Shown here: in pieces, positions 26,932 to 40,495 of the stretch
Layout: each line of letters starts with the position of its first letter
Position numbering within the stretch: position 1 is the stretch's first letter
Assembly (NCBI GenBank): GCA_025093555.1
Contig: JAIWNF010000037.1
Coordinates: 310,001 to 374,000, forward strand
Source of the DNA: Circinella umbellata
Taxonomy: Eukaryota > Mucoromycota > Mucoromycetes > Mucorales > Lichtheimiaceae
Length of the DNA: 64,000 bases
Direction of reading: 5' to 3'
Made by a program: the position numbers and the translations under genes
Notes under the pieces: model-generated
The model's input: only the letters and a program-made list of their open reading frames with translations
Told to the model about the DNA's origin: nothing
Database searches by the model: none

Positions 26932-29605
26932 TTAATCCCACCAACCCAAAACTCGCCACCAACCCATACCGACTGTAAAGTAAACGACAAGATAGAAAAG
27001 TGCTAACTGGAAACCGATGATGAACCACTTAGCACGAGATACATAACCGGATGCATAATACATTGCAGCCATGCCTAAATAAAAGATAAAATGAATGAGA
27101 AAAATGCATATACCCATATATTTTTTGAAAAAAAAAAAAGGTATTTTTAAATGTGTGCCAGAAAAATGGATTCATTACCTGTAGAGTAATTTGTCTAAAT
27201 GAGAAAAGAAAAAACAGACGCATTGAAATGCGGGACGAATGAGAAACAAAGTTAATAATATTATAGTAATAACAACTTGCATAGAAGATTTACTTACCAT
27301 GCAACCACCCAATGCACCAAAATATGCGATAAATGCCACCAAGATCATAGGTTGAGCCCCTAATGCATGACCTGCATCCAAAAAGGTGCCAACAAAGGCG
27401 ACGATATGAGCACTCAAAGAAGAGAACATAAAAGTTGTTAAAAAGTAAGCTACTGCTAAGAATGGTACGGGTGGTAATCCCAATTCTTCAATTGCATTCG
27501 AAACTTTATCGCCAATATATTTTGAGGCTCCTGCTTCTGAAAGTTGATGGGCCATTGTAACGAAACCGGACAGCCATATTAAAGTATCCCACTAAAAACA
27601 ATAAATAAATGGAAATAATTCTAAAATTAAAAAAAATTCCTTATTTGGTTGTATTTTCTTTTTCTTTTGGTAAGAAAAAACAACAAACATGCACATTACC
27701 GCATTAGTATTATTTGAAATATCTTTCCAAGACAGTGTTCCCATATGAAGCAGAGCAATAATTCCTAAGAGTGCGACTAGTGTTGCGTCTAATTTTGTGT
27801 AACTTGATGTTACCCAAAGACTAAGACAAGTCAATAAAACAAAGCAAAGTTGCTAAGCAACAAAAAGAAGAGAAAAGAAACAATAAAAATATATATTCGG
27901 TCGTTAGTGGACAAAGATAGAAGAATGGGGGTACTCCGAATAAAATATATGTTTCAAAAACAATTTAAACCATTTACCCATTCTTTGCCAGACATGGTTC
28001 CCATGCGCTCAAGTTCTGTTTCAGCATGTTTGACAATGCCATCATTGGGGAATTTTGTTGTTGAATTGGAGATGCCACTACCTGTCGAACCACCACCTTC
28101 CTCTTCGTCGTTTCGTTTTTTACTATTGGAAGACAGTCCAACAGACCAACTAAGAATAATAGGTAATGCAAGTGCACAAACAAGACCAGGTACGATGCTA
28201 CCGGACAGCCAGGTTAAAAAATCAAAGTTTACTCCGTCATACAACTGAGATGATTTACTCAGAACAATTGGGTTGGCAGCCATACCTAAAATTATGTATT
28301 TTTTTTATGGGGGGAGGAAGGTCGGGAGGCCATAATGAAAGTTTATGATTAATAAGTAACATTTTTCTACTCATCCAAAGAAGGAAATGATGATGTCGAT
28401 ATGATGACTTTTTTTTTTCTTACCAGTAAGGAACATGGAGGCTGAAATAAGATTAGAATGATTACCAACCAACATCAGAAAAGCACCAATTTTTGAATCA
28501 TGTGTTGGAGTAGAGCCTAACGTGGTTGCTATCGCGTGGACTACAGGATGGATGATACCACCCCCACGAGCTGTATTGGATGGAACAAAGGGAGCAAGTA
28601 GGATTTCTATATGTAATGAGAATTTAGTTATATATTATTACATATGGAATTAGTCGCTCCTTATTTTTTATCATATTTAATACATAATCATAGCCACAAA
28701 AGCTATTTTGACACCCCTTGTTTTTTTTACAAGGTTCAAAAAAATGTACCTGAAAATACAATAGCGTAAGCAAGACCCATGGTACGTTTACCAAACATTT
28801 TAATCATAAGTAAGGAAACTCGACGACCAAGCTGTGTGACCTCGACTGCCTTGCCTAGATGAAATGCTGCAAAGATGAGCCATACCACCGAACTTGAAAA
28901 GCCTTCCAGTGAATGATGAAACGATTCTTTTGCACCATGACATTTGTAAGGGTCCCCCGTCAATGGATTCTCTTCTCCACACAATCTGCATTCAGTCGAT
29001 AACCCAGTAGATTTATCCACACACTGAAATGAATGGGTTAACGACAAAAGAGTAAGACCAGTCAACACAAGGATGGAAATATCCACTGATGTGGTAATGA
29101 GTGCGAAAATGCAGCTATTATAGGGAAAAAAACAAATGAAAAAGGGAAGAAATAAAAATTAGATACATGAGGTGATGCTGCACCATTAAACGATGAGAAT
29201 AGCTAAGCAATGGTAGTTATAAGCACAATACTGTAATTGTTGACAAATTTGTCACCAGTTGCTTATTCATTACCTCACAAAAACAGCTAAAATTCGAATG
29301 GCAGTAGGTGTCAATTCATCACTTGCTGGTGTACAGAACCAAATAAGTGATCCTACGGCTATTGTCGGTAATAATGAAACTGGCTGACTCTTCATAATTG
29401 TTGACCATGAGATGCGTCGAATAAATGATCCATTAGATGGACTACCCCTTTCATTGTTACCGAGTAAAGATGTATACTCGTCTGTAGTGTCGCATGGAGA
29501 AGGCGGCAAAATCATGGCGGGTGTTGTTGTGGATGGTGATGGGTGAATTACGTTAACAGTTTGATACTGGCGGTTATTATTGTTATTACCTGGTGACGAA
29601 GACAT
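26932..29605 (-). CDS. DASS (SLC13-like) anion transporter, similar to plastid-type 2-oxoglutarate/malate translocators
   Basis: Multi-pass dicarboxylate/anion transporter of the divalent anion:Na+ symporter superfamily. It starts MSSSPGNNNNNRQYQTVNVI with a cytosolic disordered head of about 75 residues. Membrane segments follow, such as LLPTIAVGSLIWFC, SSVVWLIFAAFHLGKAVEVT, DATLVALLGIIALLHMG and PFLAVAYFLTTFMFSSLSAH, and it ends ...GWWRVLGWWD. The segment EILLAPFVPSNTARGGGIIH matches the SNTARG(G/A)G signature of the DiT/CitT branch better than typical fungal SLC13 proteins, and a second half carries SSLSAHIVAF. A hydrophilic loop (NSKKRNDEEEGGGSTGSG) sits mid-protein. Six to eight introns. 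Transported substrate (malate, 2-oxoglutarate, citrate, sulphate) cannot be decided by eye. Confidence 0.87.
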
Positions 29606-32600
29606 TTATATATCCATCAATTAAAGAAAACAAAATAAAAAAAATTGAAAGAGAAATTATAAGAAGGATCGAAAAATATATCTGGGGCAAAAACTTGAAA
29701 ACTTGTTGGCTTATATACTGATTTGGTGGCGGGGAGAAGAAAGGATTAAAAAAAACATGCAGGACATATAATGATTCAGTTGTTGACTTGTATCCAACAA
29801 AGAAAGGAAACTGAGAATAATATATGACAAGATTCCTCTATTTAGGACAAATAACATTTTCTCTGCAGCTGATTCGGCCAAATTTTCTTACTCTCCGGTG
29901 ATTTGCTTTTTGGGCCCATTTCTAAATAGCTTTGCGCTTTCTATTGGTACCGCACTTTAATTTTCTCGTGACAAAAGAGAAATATTTCATTATTCTGTTC
30001 TCCGCCTTCATTTGTGAATGGGAAAGAATAACCTAGACCATGAATGATAGCCAGAAGATCTGAGGGAGGGGATGTTCAACAATAATAATTATAATAAAAT
30101 AATAATGGTATCATAGGTTTATTTAATACAATTATAAGTAGTGGCTATCAGCTGCTTTTCAACCAGCAATATAAAAAAGTATTTCTTTTTTTTTTGCTGT
30201 TAATTATTATAAAAATGCACTCCCCCCTTTTTATTTCTTTAAAGTATCTTTATACCTTTTTAAGGTTCGTACATTCCTTCATGACGTGGGTACCTAACAA
30301 CTCATTATTTACTAACCCCCAGTTATGCTTGTTGTTGTTTGAAACGATCTATAAAAACCAATACAATACGTAATAGTGGAAAAGAGGAGCAAAAATTCGC
30401 CTTCTCACTTTAGTTCTGTTCTCTTTTCCCTCCCCCAAACATCACCTTCATTCTCCTGTCACCGTTGCTCCTAACGACACGGCAATTTATGATATTTTGT
30501 TGCCAAGAGATGCAAGGGCTTTTTCGTAAATTGTAAGAGAACATACCCTCCTGGCTACTCATGCCAAAATGTGACAGTTCATTAACAATATCGTTTTATC
30601 TTTTTCCTGCACGATCAAATCACGCACGCACGCTCATTCGTGATTATCATTATATATCATGTGCGACAAGATAATTTTTCTGTATTTGTTAATAATGGTG
30701 GCGACAATAATAGGTACCAAAATTATTTTTATCTAAAGCTTCTGACCCAACTATGCCTTGTGTTGAATATGATGAGGAAATTAATGGAAACATAATTACA
30801 GCTATCATATTGTTTGCATACTTTACAAAAAAAAATATTGCTATTGTTTTAATATCATACATATATGAGATCGAAGATTTTTCATATCCATCTTTACAGC
30901 TACGTTCATAAATACGTACAATACTAATAGAAAGTAACAATAAGCCAATCTAGATCTGTTTCACAACATAATAAATTGTCTAGTCTTCTCATGGTGATAA
31001 ACGTGTTGTTACTGGGTGCTTAAAAAAAAGCACCAATAGCTACAGTATGTGTTACAAGCAATCCGAGGATCAAATCAAGTGTGTGTAATCAACTTTGATA
31101 GTGTCTAAATATGCATAATATTTTTAAAAAATGACTTCAGAACAAAAAGAGAGAAAAAAAGCAAACGACAATTATAATAACTTTGCCTCCTGTTTTGAGC
31201 GATCGACAGTTTATGAGTAACGTATATTTATTATTGTATAGTAATACATTTAACGTTTTAACTTGATTATCTTTATTGGTATTTTTATACGTATTTTAAT
31301 GATGAAATGAGGGAGATGTGTTTGTTCCGTAAATATTCATTTTTTTTTATTGTAATGATAATCAATATGTGTATTACACATATGGTCGATATCGTTACAC
31401 TAAGCTCGTCATTGCCATCTTTGAGAAACCCATCGTGATGTCGTCTGATTACGCTATTTGGTAAAACAAAAAGTCAGAGCGGGAGTTATAGTCATCCGCG
31501 GAAAATTTCATGGTACCACTACTTTTATTACTATTTTCTGCTACAAATCTTTGATCCCTCAACCTTGTTATTTTAACCGAGCTCAATGAAAAATCATTTT
31601 CAACCCCTTTCCTATCGAATATTATAAAGTTAATAAAATAGCAAGTAGGAGCAAAGCGAAAGGATTCCAACAAAGAAAAAAAGTCTTTTTTTCATGTACT
31701 CCTTGCTGATACCATTCTCCAGGGCGAGCGGAGCAAACAATGCATTTCCCTCCTTGCTTCTTTTTTCTTCTATTTTCTATAACACAACTAGTACCCTCAT
31801 GGTCAAAACTCTGGCTACTATTGGATTACAGAATCTATTGATTTACTATTTTTTTTTAATATTGAATACTTTTTTCTCCTCTATACTTGTTATTCACGGC
31901 GTATTTTTGTGAAGTGCTTTTTAAATGAGGAGTAAGGTAACTTGAAAAGCGTCAATAATCTAAATGACAGCAACGTAATGTAGATCATTTTTCATGCTTC
32001 TTCCTTTGACGTGATAATTCTGGGTTTATATCTAAAAAATTTTAACAATGTTCTTCTGAAAACCAATCTTCTGGTTAAAACCAAGATGGTGTGGTTGAGA
32101 ATAGTAATAATATTGATTATAAAGCAAGACCTTATATGTATGCAGTATCTATTTATTTTTGTTATCAATACAGAAGACTACGCACCTATTTAAGGACATA
32201 TATTCGTTCTCTTGCGGTTCACAGTGTTTTTGCTTATTTACAAATAAACGTCAAAAAAAGCATTGTTTTTCTTTATATAGTACATGTAGTAATGTAATGC
32301 ATATTAGAATTCTTTTTTGGATCCCAAAACGCATAAAATGCACAGAAAAAAGCTATATATAGTGCATAAATAAATCCTACTTTTTTAATCAAAAGTTCAA
32401 AACGCAATAGTGCGATTATGATTAATATTATTAATTAATAATTAATGAAGATAACCATATAAGATTACATGCTAGCGAATTGTGCGATGGAAAATTATGA
32501 ATAGAATACATTGTAAAGCTAAATAGCAAGAAGTAATAATCAGGTATTTTAACTCACATCTATGGCCACGTAGATATGATTATAGAAGAAGTTTGGTTTT

Positions 32601-33341
32601 AGTCGTAGCTTAACTGATAATGCTACACCTATATATCTCTTTACTGGGGGGGGGGCATAAAATATTAATGTAAGAAAAATAATCATTATTTACGCTACCT
32701 CCTAAGGGTTATTACCGACAACATTATATTAATTGGAACTTTTTGTACGTATGTAAATAAAGCATTCTGTCAACAAATAAAAGCATACTCCCATTCTGTT
32801 GCTACATAGAAGTGGTACAAAAAATACGTTTTATTTTTCATACGTAGTATTGAGCAACAAAAAAAATGACAGCTTCATATCATACGTAAACACTTATGCT
32901 AGAGTATGCATTCTAGTAATATAGTATCTTACGTAACCATTTCAAAGTACATTATTCTTTTTTTACATTACTTTCAGTAAACAGCTAATTTAAAAAACGG
33001 TTTGTTCCTTGAAGTAGATATTGTTCGAAGCCAACATTTTCACACGAGATGACGATAGAAGAGGCAGGGGTACATTTGATTTTAAGCATTTAGTTTGCCA
33101 TCATCGCTCCTTTTTAAGGAAATGAATCAAAACGACATTGGTGTTTATCCTCCGTGTGCTTATTTTTATTTGCATAAAGAAGATTCTACTACGAAAAAAA
33201 AAGCCTCATATGAGTTGAAATAAAAAACGCCAGGAGCCACGGATCTTTAAATAGATATCATCAAAAATATCATACTTGTATATAGTACAGTCGTTCTCTT
33301 GTTTGCTGTAAAGCAATGTAAGTAATCTAACTAAAGTTAGA
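29606..33341. other. Gene desert, left part
   Basis: About 3.7 kb of AT-rich DNA without a supported gene. The first few hundred bases contain the likely promoter of the DASS transporter. Short open frames show no protein-like character or neighbouring splice continuation. Confidence 0.5.
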
Positions 33342-34310
33342 CACCACGGCTAAAATGAGTAAGAGAAATAAATGGACTTCCATGAATCTGCATGTTCACT
33401 AATGACATGCATCTCTATGAAAAGTGTCACTTCATGCAGATTTATAGATCAACGAGGATTATGGATATTTATATATATTCATAAATCAATAAGCAATAGG
33501 ATCGTTCAGGTTCATGGATTTTCAACACCTGATATATATTTTACTTTATGAACGTATACATTATGCGGTGGTTATAACATGGTGGTTGAAACCACTTTTA
33601 CTATATTATCACCACGGCTAAAGTGAGTGATAGAAATCAATGGGCTTCCATGAATCTGCATGATTATTAATGGCATGAATTTCCATGAAGGCGTGTCAGT
33701 TCATGAAGATCTATAGATCTATGCAGAATCATAGATGTTCAGTCTTCCATTACCTATTTATATACTGATTCATGTAGATTCATTGATGTTCTATAGCCTA
33801 GTTTTTTAATGATATATATTTTACTTTATGAACATACACATTATACTGCGGCTGCAGTATGGTTGAAACCACTTCTACTATATTATGATAGGCACTTTGA
33901 ATAATAACATTCTCTTTTTGTGAGTCATTAACTATATGAGATAATAAGAAAAGTAGTAAAAGAAGTGCGTGAGAATACTACTTGTCATTAAACGATCCTG
34001 GTCTCACAGAGTATAAGTATGCAATTTCACAGATTATCATTCATATTTACAAAGCATGCATTTTTATTCATATTCATAGATATTTTTTATAGATATTTGT
34101 TCAGTTTTATGCAGATTCATATATCATTCAGAGCCATACATTGTCACTCAGATTTCTTAATTTTTGTAATACAGATTCATGGATTTATTTCCATGAAAAT
34201 GAATGGTTGTCTTTTTTCATGCATATTCATATAGAAGTATGGCATTTCATAACCTATAAACTCATATTCATAGAGAATTAGATAATTTCATGCAATTTTT
34301 TGCCGTGGTA
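33342..34310. mobile_element. Putative non-autonomous inverted-repeat element with internal direct duplication
   Basis: The left end reads CACCACGGCTAAAATGAG and the right end, inverted, reads TACCACGGCAAAAAATTG, sharing ACCACGGC then A-rich sequence. The left end recurs at 33610, so about 268 bp (33342-33609 and 33610-33880) is a diverged direct duplication. Both copies end in TTTACTTTATGAAC...GGTTGAAACCACTT. The interior is packed with variants of CATGNAGATTNATAGAT on both strands. No coding capacity. A target duplication was not found, so class and exact ends are uncertain. Confidence 0.45.
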
Positions 34311-37300
34311 ATGAGCTTATATATGAGAAACGCCACTACATGAACATGATGCTAGCTTAGAAGAAAATTATTAATATAATACACAATAATAAATGGTATT
34401 GTCGACACTGTTATTGATATGTAGTATATAGGTTACAGAACTTGTACGACTGGATTGAACGGTGACTCTGGACATAAGTATGTTTGTGCGTGTGTGTAGT
34501 TATGATGGAAGAGTAGGCTGTACGTATGTTTTTGTACAATAGATGTACATCTTTAGACTTTGTAAATTGGGAGATAAAATTAAAATAAAGTAATTTTTCT
34601 TATATTCTAACAATGGCTGGATAATAATTAAATATGCACACGCTCTATCTTTTTGTAAAGCTGCAAACTTGCGCTGCGTGTAAGAATTGCAAAATACTTA
34701 AAGAAACTATTTTTTAGTAAATAACATGGTGGACAACTAGAAGTACTGTAGAATAGAATTGATATTTTACAACGCCTGTCGTATTGTCTATCTTTTACAA
34801 CCAAATACTACAAAAAGTCTTATCTATGATGAATGGATCTTTTTGTTTTTTATCTTATCACCCTGCTCGTCATATATAGTCACCAGCGCAAATAAATGTT
34901 CTATACACTATCTTTGTGCTGTTATGTTTTGTTCAAATAATATCTAATAGAATAAAAAAGGTCCAAGTGAAAGACTAAAGGAATAAAAAAGTTACGTCAA
35001 TTAGCTTACTCAAGAAAGAGAAAACCAGTAAAGTCAACCGATCAAATAGTCAGTAGAGAAAAGGGGGGATTAATTGTTGTTAGGCAATAAAGTAAAGAAG
35101 GTATCATCATCCTATTATAATAAATGTTAAATCGCTTACTCCTTCAACTTCTAACCCGATTTCAGATAAGAATCAATATGATATTAGGTAAAAGCGAATC
35201 CGATATCAGATATATGGGTCCAATATCAGGTGAAAGTAAATCTGGTTCTAGGAGAAATTAAATATAATTGTAGGAAAAAGCGAATCTAGGTACAAGGATA
35301 GTTTTTATTGGACAGAAGACAATGCAATCGATATTCCTTACAAAGATTTTTGATACTGATCTATTTAGAACATATAGTAATAATGATAATAATGAAGTAC
35401 TATTGATAATAAAGACATAGCTGCTAATATAATGATAAAAGAAAAAAAAGATTCGAAAAAAAGGTCGAAAAGGGGACCAACAATGAGTTGTTTTTTTTTT
35501 CATTGCTGGGTAATTCACATTTAAACTTATGATAAACCATTTTCTCGTTACTAAGTCCGTTTATTGTTCTAAGTATAACCATGAAAAAATAGTCTCTCTG
35601 CAAAGAATATACTCTTCTTCAAAGACAGCCATCAAGTATTTTTACGTTTCATATTCTAATAACAATTGATCAGATTACTTATATTTTTTTGTCAGAAGTA
35701 CCTATAGTATGTTAAAATCTATAAAAAATTGAACAGTGACAATAAATAAAGTAGTTTAATGTATACTGAGACTACTAAAACTTATTTGGAAATAATGGTA
35801 TTCTTAGATACTTTTTTTTGGGATGATACCAAATAAAAGAATGAGTATTCAGTATCAAGAATTATCTATGTTTGAATAATCATCAGAAATAATTACACAA
35901 GTAGTGTGTACAACAATCACAAGAGAAAGGGCGGCGAATTATTAAGAGAAATAGTCTCCAGGTTTTATTACTTATGTTGCACGACTATATATTTTGGCTG
36001 ATAAAAAAAAAACTTTAAAAAAAGAAAGTTTTGCCATTGATCATATTTGCTCTGAGCAACCGGTTACTTTTTCACCTTATAAAGAAACACCCGGACCCAT
36101 TTTCTCTTGTTGCGTTTTGACTTTTCCTTTAAAACTTGTCAGATTGTGAAACCAATTATATAGCTACTACCACTTCAACGAGTATTCAACACTATTAATA
36201 ACGGAAGCTTCATTCTTACCATACTTTTGCTGGTCGTATCTTTTCATAAAAAGAATATTGACTACTCTTTTTCATTGAGTAACATTTAATTACTTTCATC
36301 ATATAATCAGATACAAGTATTATAACACTACTAATATCTTACTCTTATATGCTTAATCTTTGATTTTTTTTTAAAAAAAATTCTGAGTACGTACGTATAA
36401 CCAAAAAAAAATAATTTCTTTAAATCTTTTGAAAAAGTTGTTGATCTGTGCGCTCTTCTAGAATCGGAATGAAGAAAATAAAGTATTATGTTTCTTTGTA
36501 TACATATCAAAACAATCGGTTAAACAGAGCCGAATTAAGTAAACCGCGCAGATCCGCTTTTTATTTATAAACAGAAAACTATATATCCTTTAATGTTACT
36601 ATTCTTTTTTCAACTTGGACGACAACAAAAGCACTAACTAACCTTTTTTGCTGTTCTTGTGTGTAATTTTGACGGAGGCACTGGCGAAAAAAAAAAATCT
36701 ATTTGTCGGATAGATCTAAACCTTGGTTACCTCTATATCCATTATATGCACATCATGTCCCATGAGTTCAGTATGAAGTAGCAACCGTAATATTATGTCT
36801 CAAAACACCTTTCTATAAAATTCCTCATATAGAATCTATTAATAATATTGTTACCCAATTTTTTTTTTACTCTTAACAACAATAGTGTACCATTTTGTAC
36901 AAAATAAAAAGCTAGTAATTAGAATTTAAAAATATATTGTTGAAGTAGTCTATTGTTTACAAAAAAGACTGGCACCTTTCTTTTTATTGTGTATGGGAAC
37001 GCCGTGAGAGCCAATAATTCGGAGGATCTGGGCGATCGCGGAGAATAATATACTTGTAATGTAATCCACCTGATTGATCCATAAAATAAAAGAATGGAGT
37101 CTTTCACATTTTTCTATATCAGTCCCGTCATCATTACTTAAAAAAAAAGAGCAAAATTAGTAATAGATATGCTAGACTGATAATTGTAGGTTGTCAAGAA
37201 ATGTATAAAACATATGAGTATGCATTGGTGCTGTGATAGTAGTTATTTATCTCACGGAAAGAAGCAGCCGAGAAGCCGAGTTTTCAGGTATAGCCATCAA

Positions 37301-38056
37301 ACTTTATAAGATATTGTGCTACGATACAGGCGTCAAAAAAAAGACATATTAAAATTACTAGTCTGCAGTAGGAAAGCAGTACAGAGTATATAAATGGAGC
37401 ACTACATGTATAGAAATACTTTTTCAGATCCACCCTTGTGGCACCAATATGATAAAATTGGGTTGTTACGTTTAACAAGACATTTATAAATTTTGTTTTG
37501 TTTTGTTTTGATTATAGTTTGGACAAAAAAAAAATATTCTGATTAAGCATCTAATAATATTAATAGTGGTAATAATAATAATAAATTTTACTTTTATTTT
37601 ATGTTTTAGTTGCTTGAATGCATATGATGACAGTTTAGGTAAACACACGCCATTAGCATATAATATATACACAAAAAAAAAGCTTTTTTTGTTTGTTTGT
37701 TTGTGATTTTTTTTTTCGATAAATATACAAAAGGCGTTAAAATAACAACAATAATAATATAAAGCGTACAGTGCGACGAAAGGTTTCATAATAAGAGGAG
37801 GGAAATAGGAGATGAGAGAAAGATGTAGTTCTTTTTTTTAAAAAAATAAATAAATAAATAAATAACAATAATGATATACGTACAAATGAGGAAGTATTGG
37901 GATGGAGAAAAAAATAAAGAGACAATATTACAAACATAAACTTTTGGTAATTAGAAGGAAACGTGTATTGATAAAACAGATTCGCTTGATGGGTTTTTTG
38001 TCAAGAAAAGGAAACAAAAACTTGCATTGGATTTATACGTGTCTCTACACATGTAT

Positions 38057-38090
<34 letters not shown>

Positions 38091-38280
38091 ATATGGAGAT
38101 AGAACGATGAGCTGCAAGATTATAATATGAAAATGAGTAAGTGAGCGTGAGTGTATGTGAATGATGATGGTGATAATTAATTTTCGTTTTTTTTTTCACT
38201 CCAAACTTTGCGTTAATGAGTTTTTAGTGGCCTTAAAATGACGCGGTCGACAATTTTTTAAAAAGTGTATAGAACGCAAG
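34311..38280. other. Gene desert, right part
   Basis: About 4 kb without a supported gene. Apart from the degenerate repeats near 35.2 kb (listed separately), it contains A/T runs, TAAA repeats near 37840-37866 and TA microsatellites near 38055-38093. Confidence 0.5.
35155..35295. repeat. Degenerate direct repeats of about 30-35 bp
   Basis: Several imperfect copies of a unit like GATATCAGGTAAAAGCGAAT follow one another (for example near 35156, 35180, 35222 and 35270). They could be subterminal repeats of a decayed DNA transposon. No flanking inverted repeat was recognised. Confidence 0.4.
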
Positions 38281-38579
38281 TTATTTGAGATAAGGACAGT
38301 ATACTCTTTTATGACCGAATTTACCGCACCAAGAACTATTAAATTGTATAAAAAAAGTGATTAATATAAAGAGATGGTACGTGCATACGCGTTTCAATGC
38401 GCGTAGTAGAAAGTCGGTTGAGTTGTAATGTTAAAAACAACAGCGGATATAATTAGATATACATACCATTGATGACCGGTAAGGTTAACTGGTGCTATAG
38501 AATTAACGGGTGTTGACATAGGTTTGATTGGTAGTGCTTGATTCGATCGTGAAGAGTGGAAATGATATCTGCAAACCAT
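38281..38579 (-). CDS. Small CCHC zinc-knuckle protein (55 aa as read)
   Basis: Two exons, 38579-38467 and 38335-38281, are joined over a 131-bp GT..AG intron and total 56 codons. The second exon, only 55 nt, encodes CSWCGKFGHKRVYCPYLK and a stop, a perfect C-x2-C-x4-H-x4-C zinc knuckle of the kind that binds single-stranded nucleic acid. The first exon gives MVCRYHFHSSRSNQALPIKP and a Ser/Pro/Asn-rich stretch ending NLTGHQ. Both splice signals are strong (GTATGT; TTTAATAG). More coding exons could lie upstream: a possible acceptor (TTTGCAG) overlaps the chosen start. Function unknown; it could be a host gene or a remnant of a Gag-type domain. Confidence 0.5.
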
Positions 38580-40495
38580 AATGCGAAATAATAGTTGCCT
38601 GTAAGGTTAAGAAGAAAATAGTGATAATAAGGAAAAGAAAATGAGGTTCAAGCCGAAACAAAAGTAAAGAAAAGGATAGCTTTCTGTTGGGTCACCACTG
38701 GCAATCTTTATATCTCTTTTTATATCGAAAATTACTGAAAATTTTATTTTATAAACAAATTGCTTTTTTTTGTGTGTCAAACTTGTGTGCCCACAACAGA
38801 GAGAAAAAAAAAGGAGGTGTGAGAATCTCCCTTTCTTATTTTTTTTTAGATATTTGTAACGTTATAACATATTTCATCACAATATAATAACAATTTTCTT
38901 TTCTTTATCAACAATTTGAAAACATCGTCATATTTTTTTCTGAAAAAAAGTGAGGAAGAGCAACACGACAAAAACTCTGTGATGTATTAATAAAAATTAC
39001 CATTATTCTTTTTACGAAAAAAAAGCTTTTTAGAGACTCAAGGATGAATTGGTAGATAGAGTAAAAATAAAATGTTGAAGGTTGCTTGGTTACACCGAAA
39101 GGTAACGGGGCCACTGTAAAGTTTTTTTTTTCTTTTCAAGAGCTGTCACTTTTAGATTGTTATGGTGTGATTACCATAATGACATTGTAGACCGGAGAGA
39201 GCAGAAAGCACTGGCCTTTTACAGGTTTTTTTTATTATACACGCGATCAATGATAATAGAAAGTTGGATGGATAAAAAAATACTCTAAGGTCTCAAAAGA
39301 TAATGGAATATCGGTGAAAACAAGTTTTCATGGTAAAGCACGGACATACGTTTCATGAGGTAAAAAATAAAAGAATAAAATAAATATTGATGAGTAAAAA
39401 TTTATGCTTCAAAATTTTTTTTAGTTCAGATCGCTGGCGAACTTTTTGTTCTGGAAAGCACGGATCGATAATTTGTAACTTTGAATACCCTCCACCCTCC
39501 CCCCAACCCCCAACTCCCTCAACCCGCACGTAAAATAAAGAGACAGTAATATGGCAGTATAAAATAAGGACAACTAAAATGTTTTAGCAGGGTGAGTAAG
39601 TAAATAAAAACTTTTCACTCATATAGGTATCCAGCAATGTACCACCTTCTACAAAAACAAAAAGGTGCTCAGACTGTTTTTCTTTTTCGTGCTATCCAGT
39701 TTGAGCCACGCAGTTGATATTATGTTAGAAGTTCTGGATCACCATATACAAACAATACTTAAATATAACATAATTTTACAGGCGTTTCAGCCGACTTTGC
39801 TTATTTTGTTTCTCTTTTTTTTTATTGAGTAACGTTACATGGATTTTTATTTTGTTTTCTTACGTTCCGAAAACTTCAAAAATGTTGCTAATTGTTTGTT
39901 TCATTTATTGTTGTCCGTTTAGTTAACAGCATGAGCGCAATGTGGCAAAAAGAAATAACAATTGTTGCTTTCGGACATGAAAAAAATAGAGCTTTCTTTT
40001 GTCCTACACTCCAAAGAAAGATAATTTTTAATTGACAAGCTGTTGCGCAGAAACAAATTAAAAGGAATCACTTCTCCGTTTCCGGCTGATCAAAAAGAAG
40101 TTGTGCACACAAACGGCTCTCGGATGCATTTTCTATTGGAAAGCATCCGAGGAGTGAGAAAGAAAATGAGTTGTATCACCATTCTTTTACGCCAATAATT
40201 AAAAGAGAGTATTTCGTACATAAATTGTTTCAGCCTAAAAAACCAAAGATAATAAAAAACAACCAACAAAAAAAAAATAAAGTTTTTTGAATTGATCAAC
40301 ATTTATGGTTGTTATTCTAAAATTCGCCTCTTATTTTACTATTATTATTACTATTATTATTATTCCAATTGTTTGTATCTTGTTTTTCTAATAAACAAAA
40401 AAAAAGTTTCTTTTTTGGGTTATTTTCCTTTATAATATTAAAATACATTCTCGTTTATTATTATTATTATTATTATTATTATCCTATTTTCATTA
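38580..40495. other. Intergenic, no gene recognised
   Basis: 1.9 kb of AT-rich DNA with ATT/TTA repeats near 40340-40370 and 40455-40485. It may contain upstream exons or the leader of the zinc-knuckle gene. Confidence 0.45.

Noticed and set aside
37902..38199. ORFs on both strands around the TA microsatellite (YIYIYIYIYI)
   Set aside because: Pure microsatellite translation.
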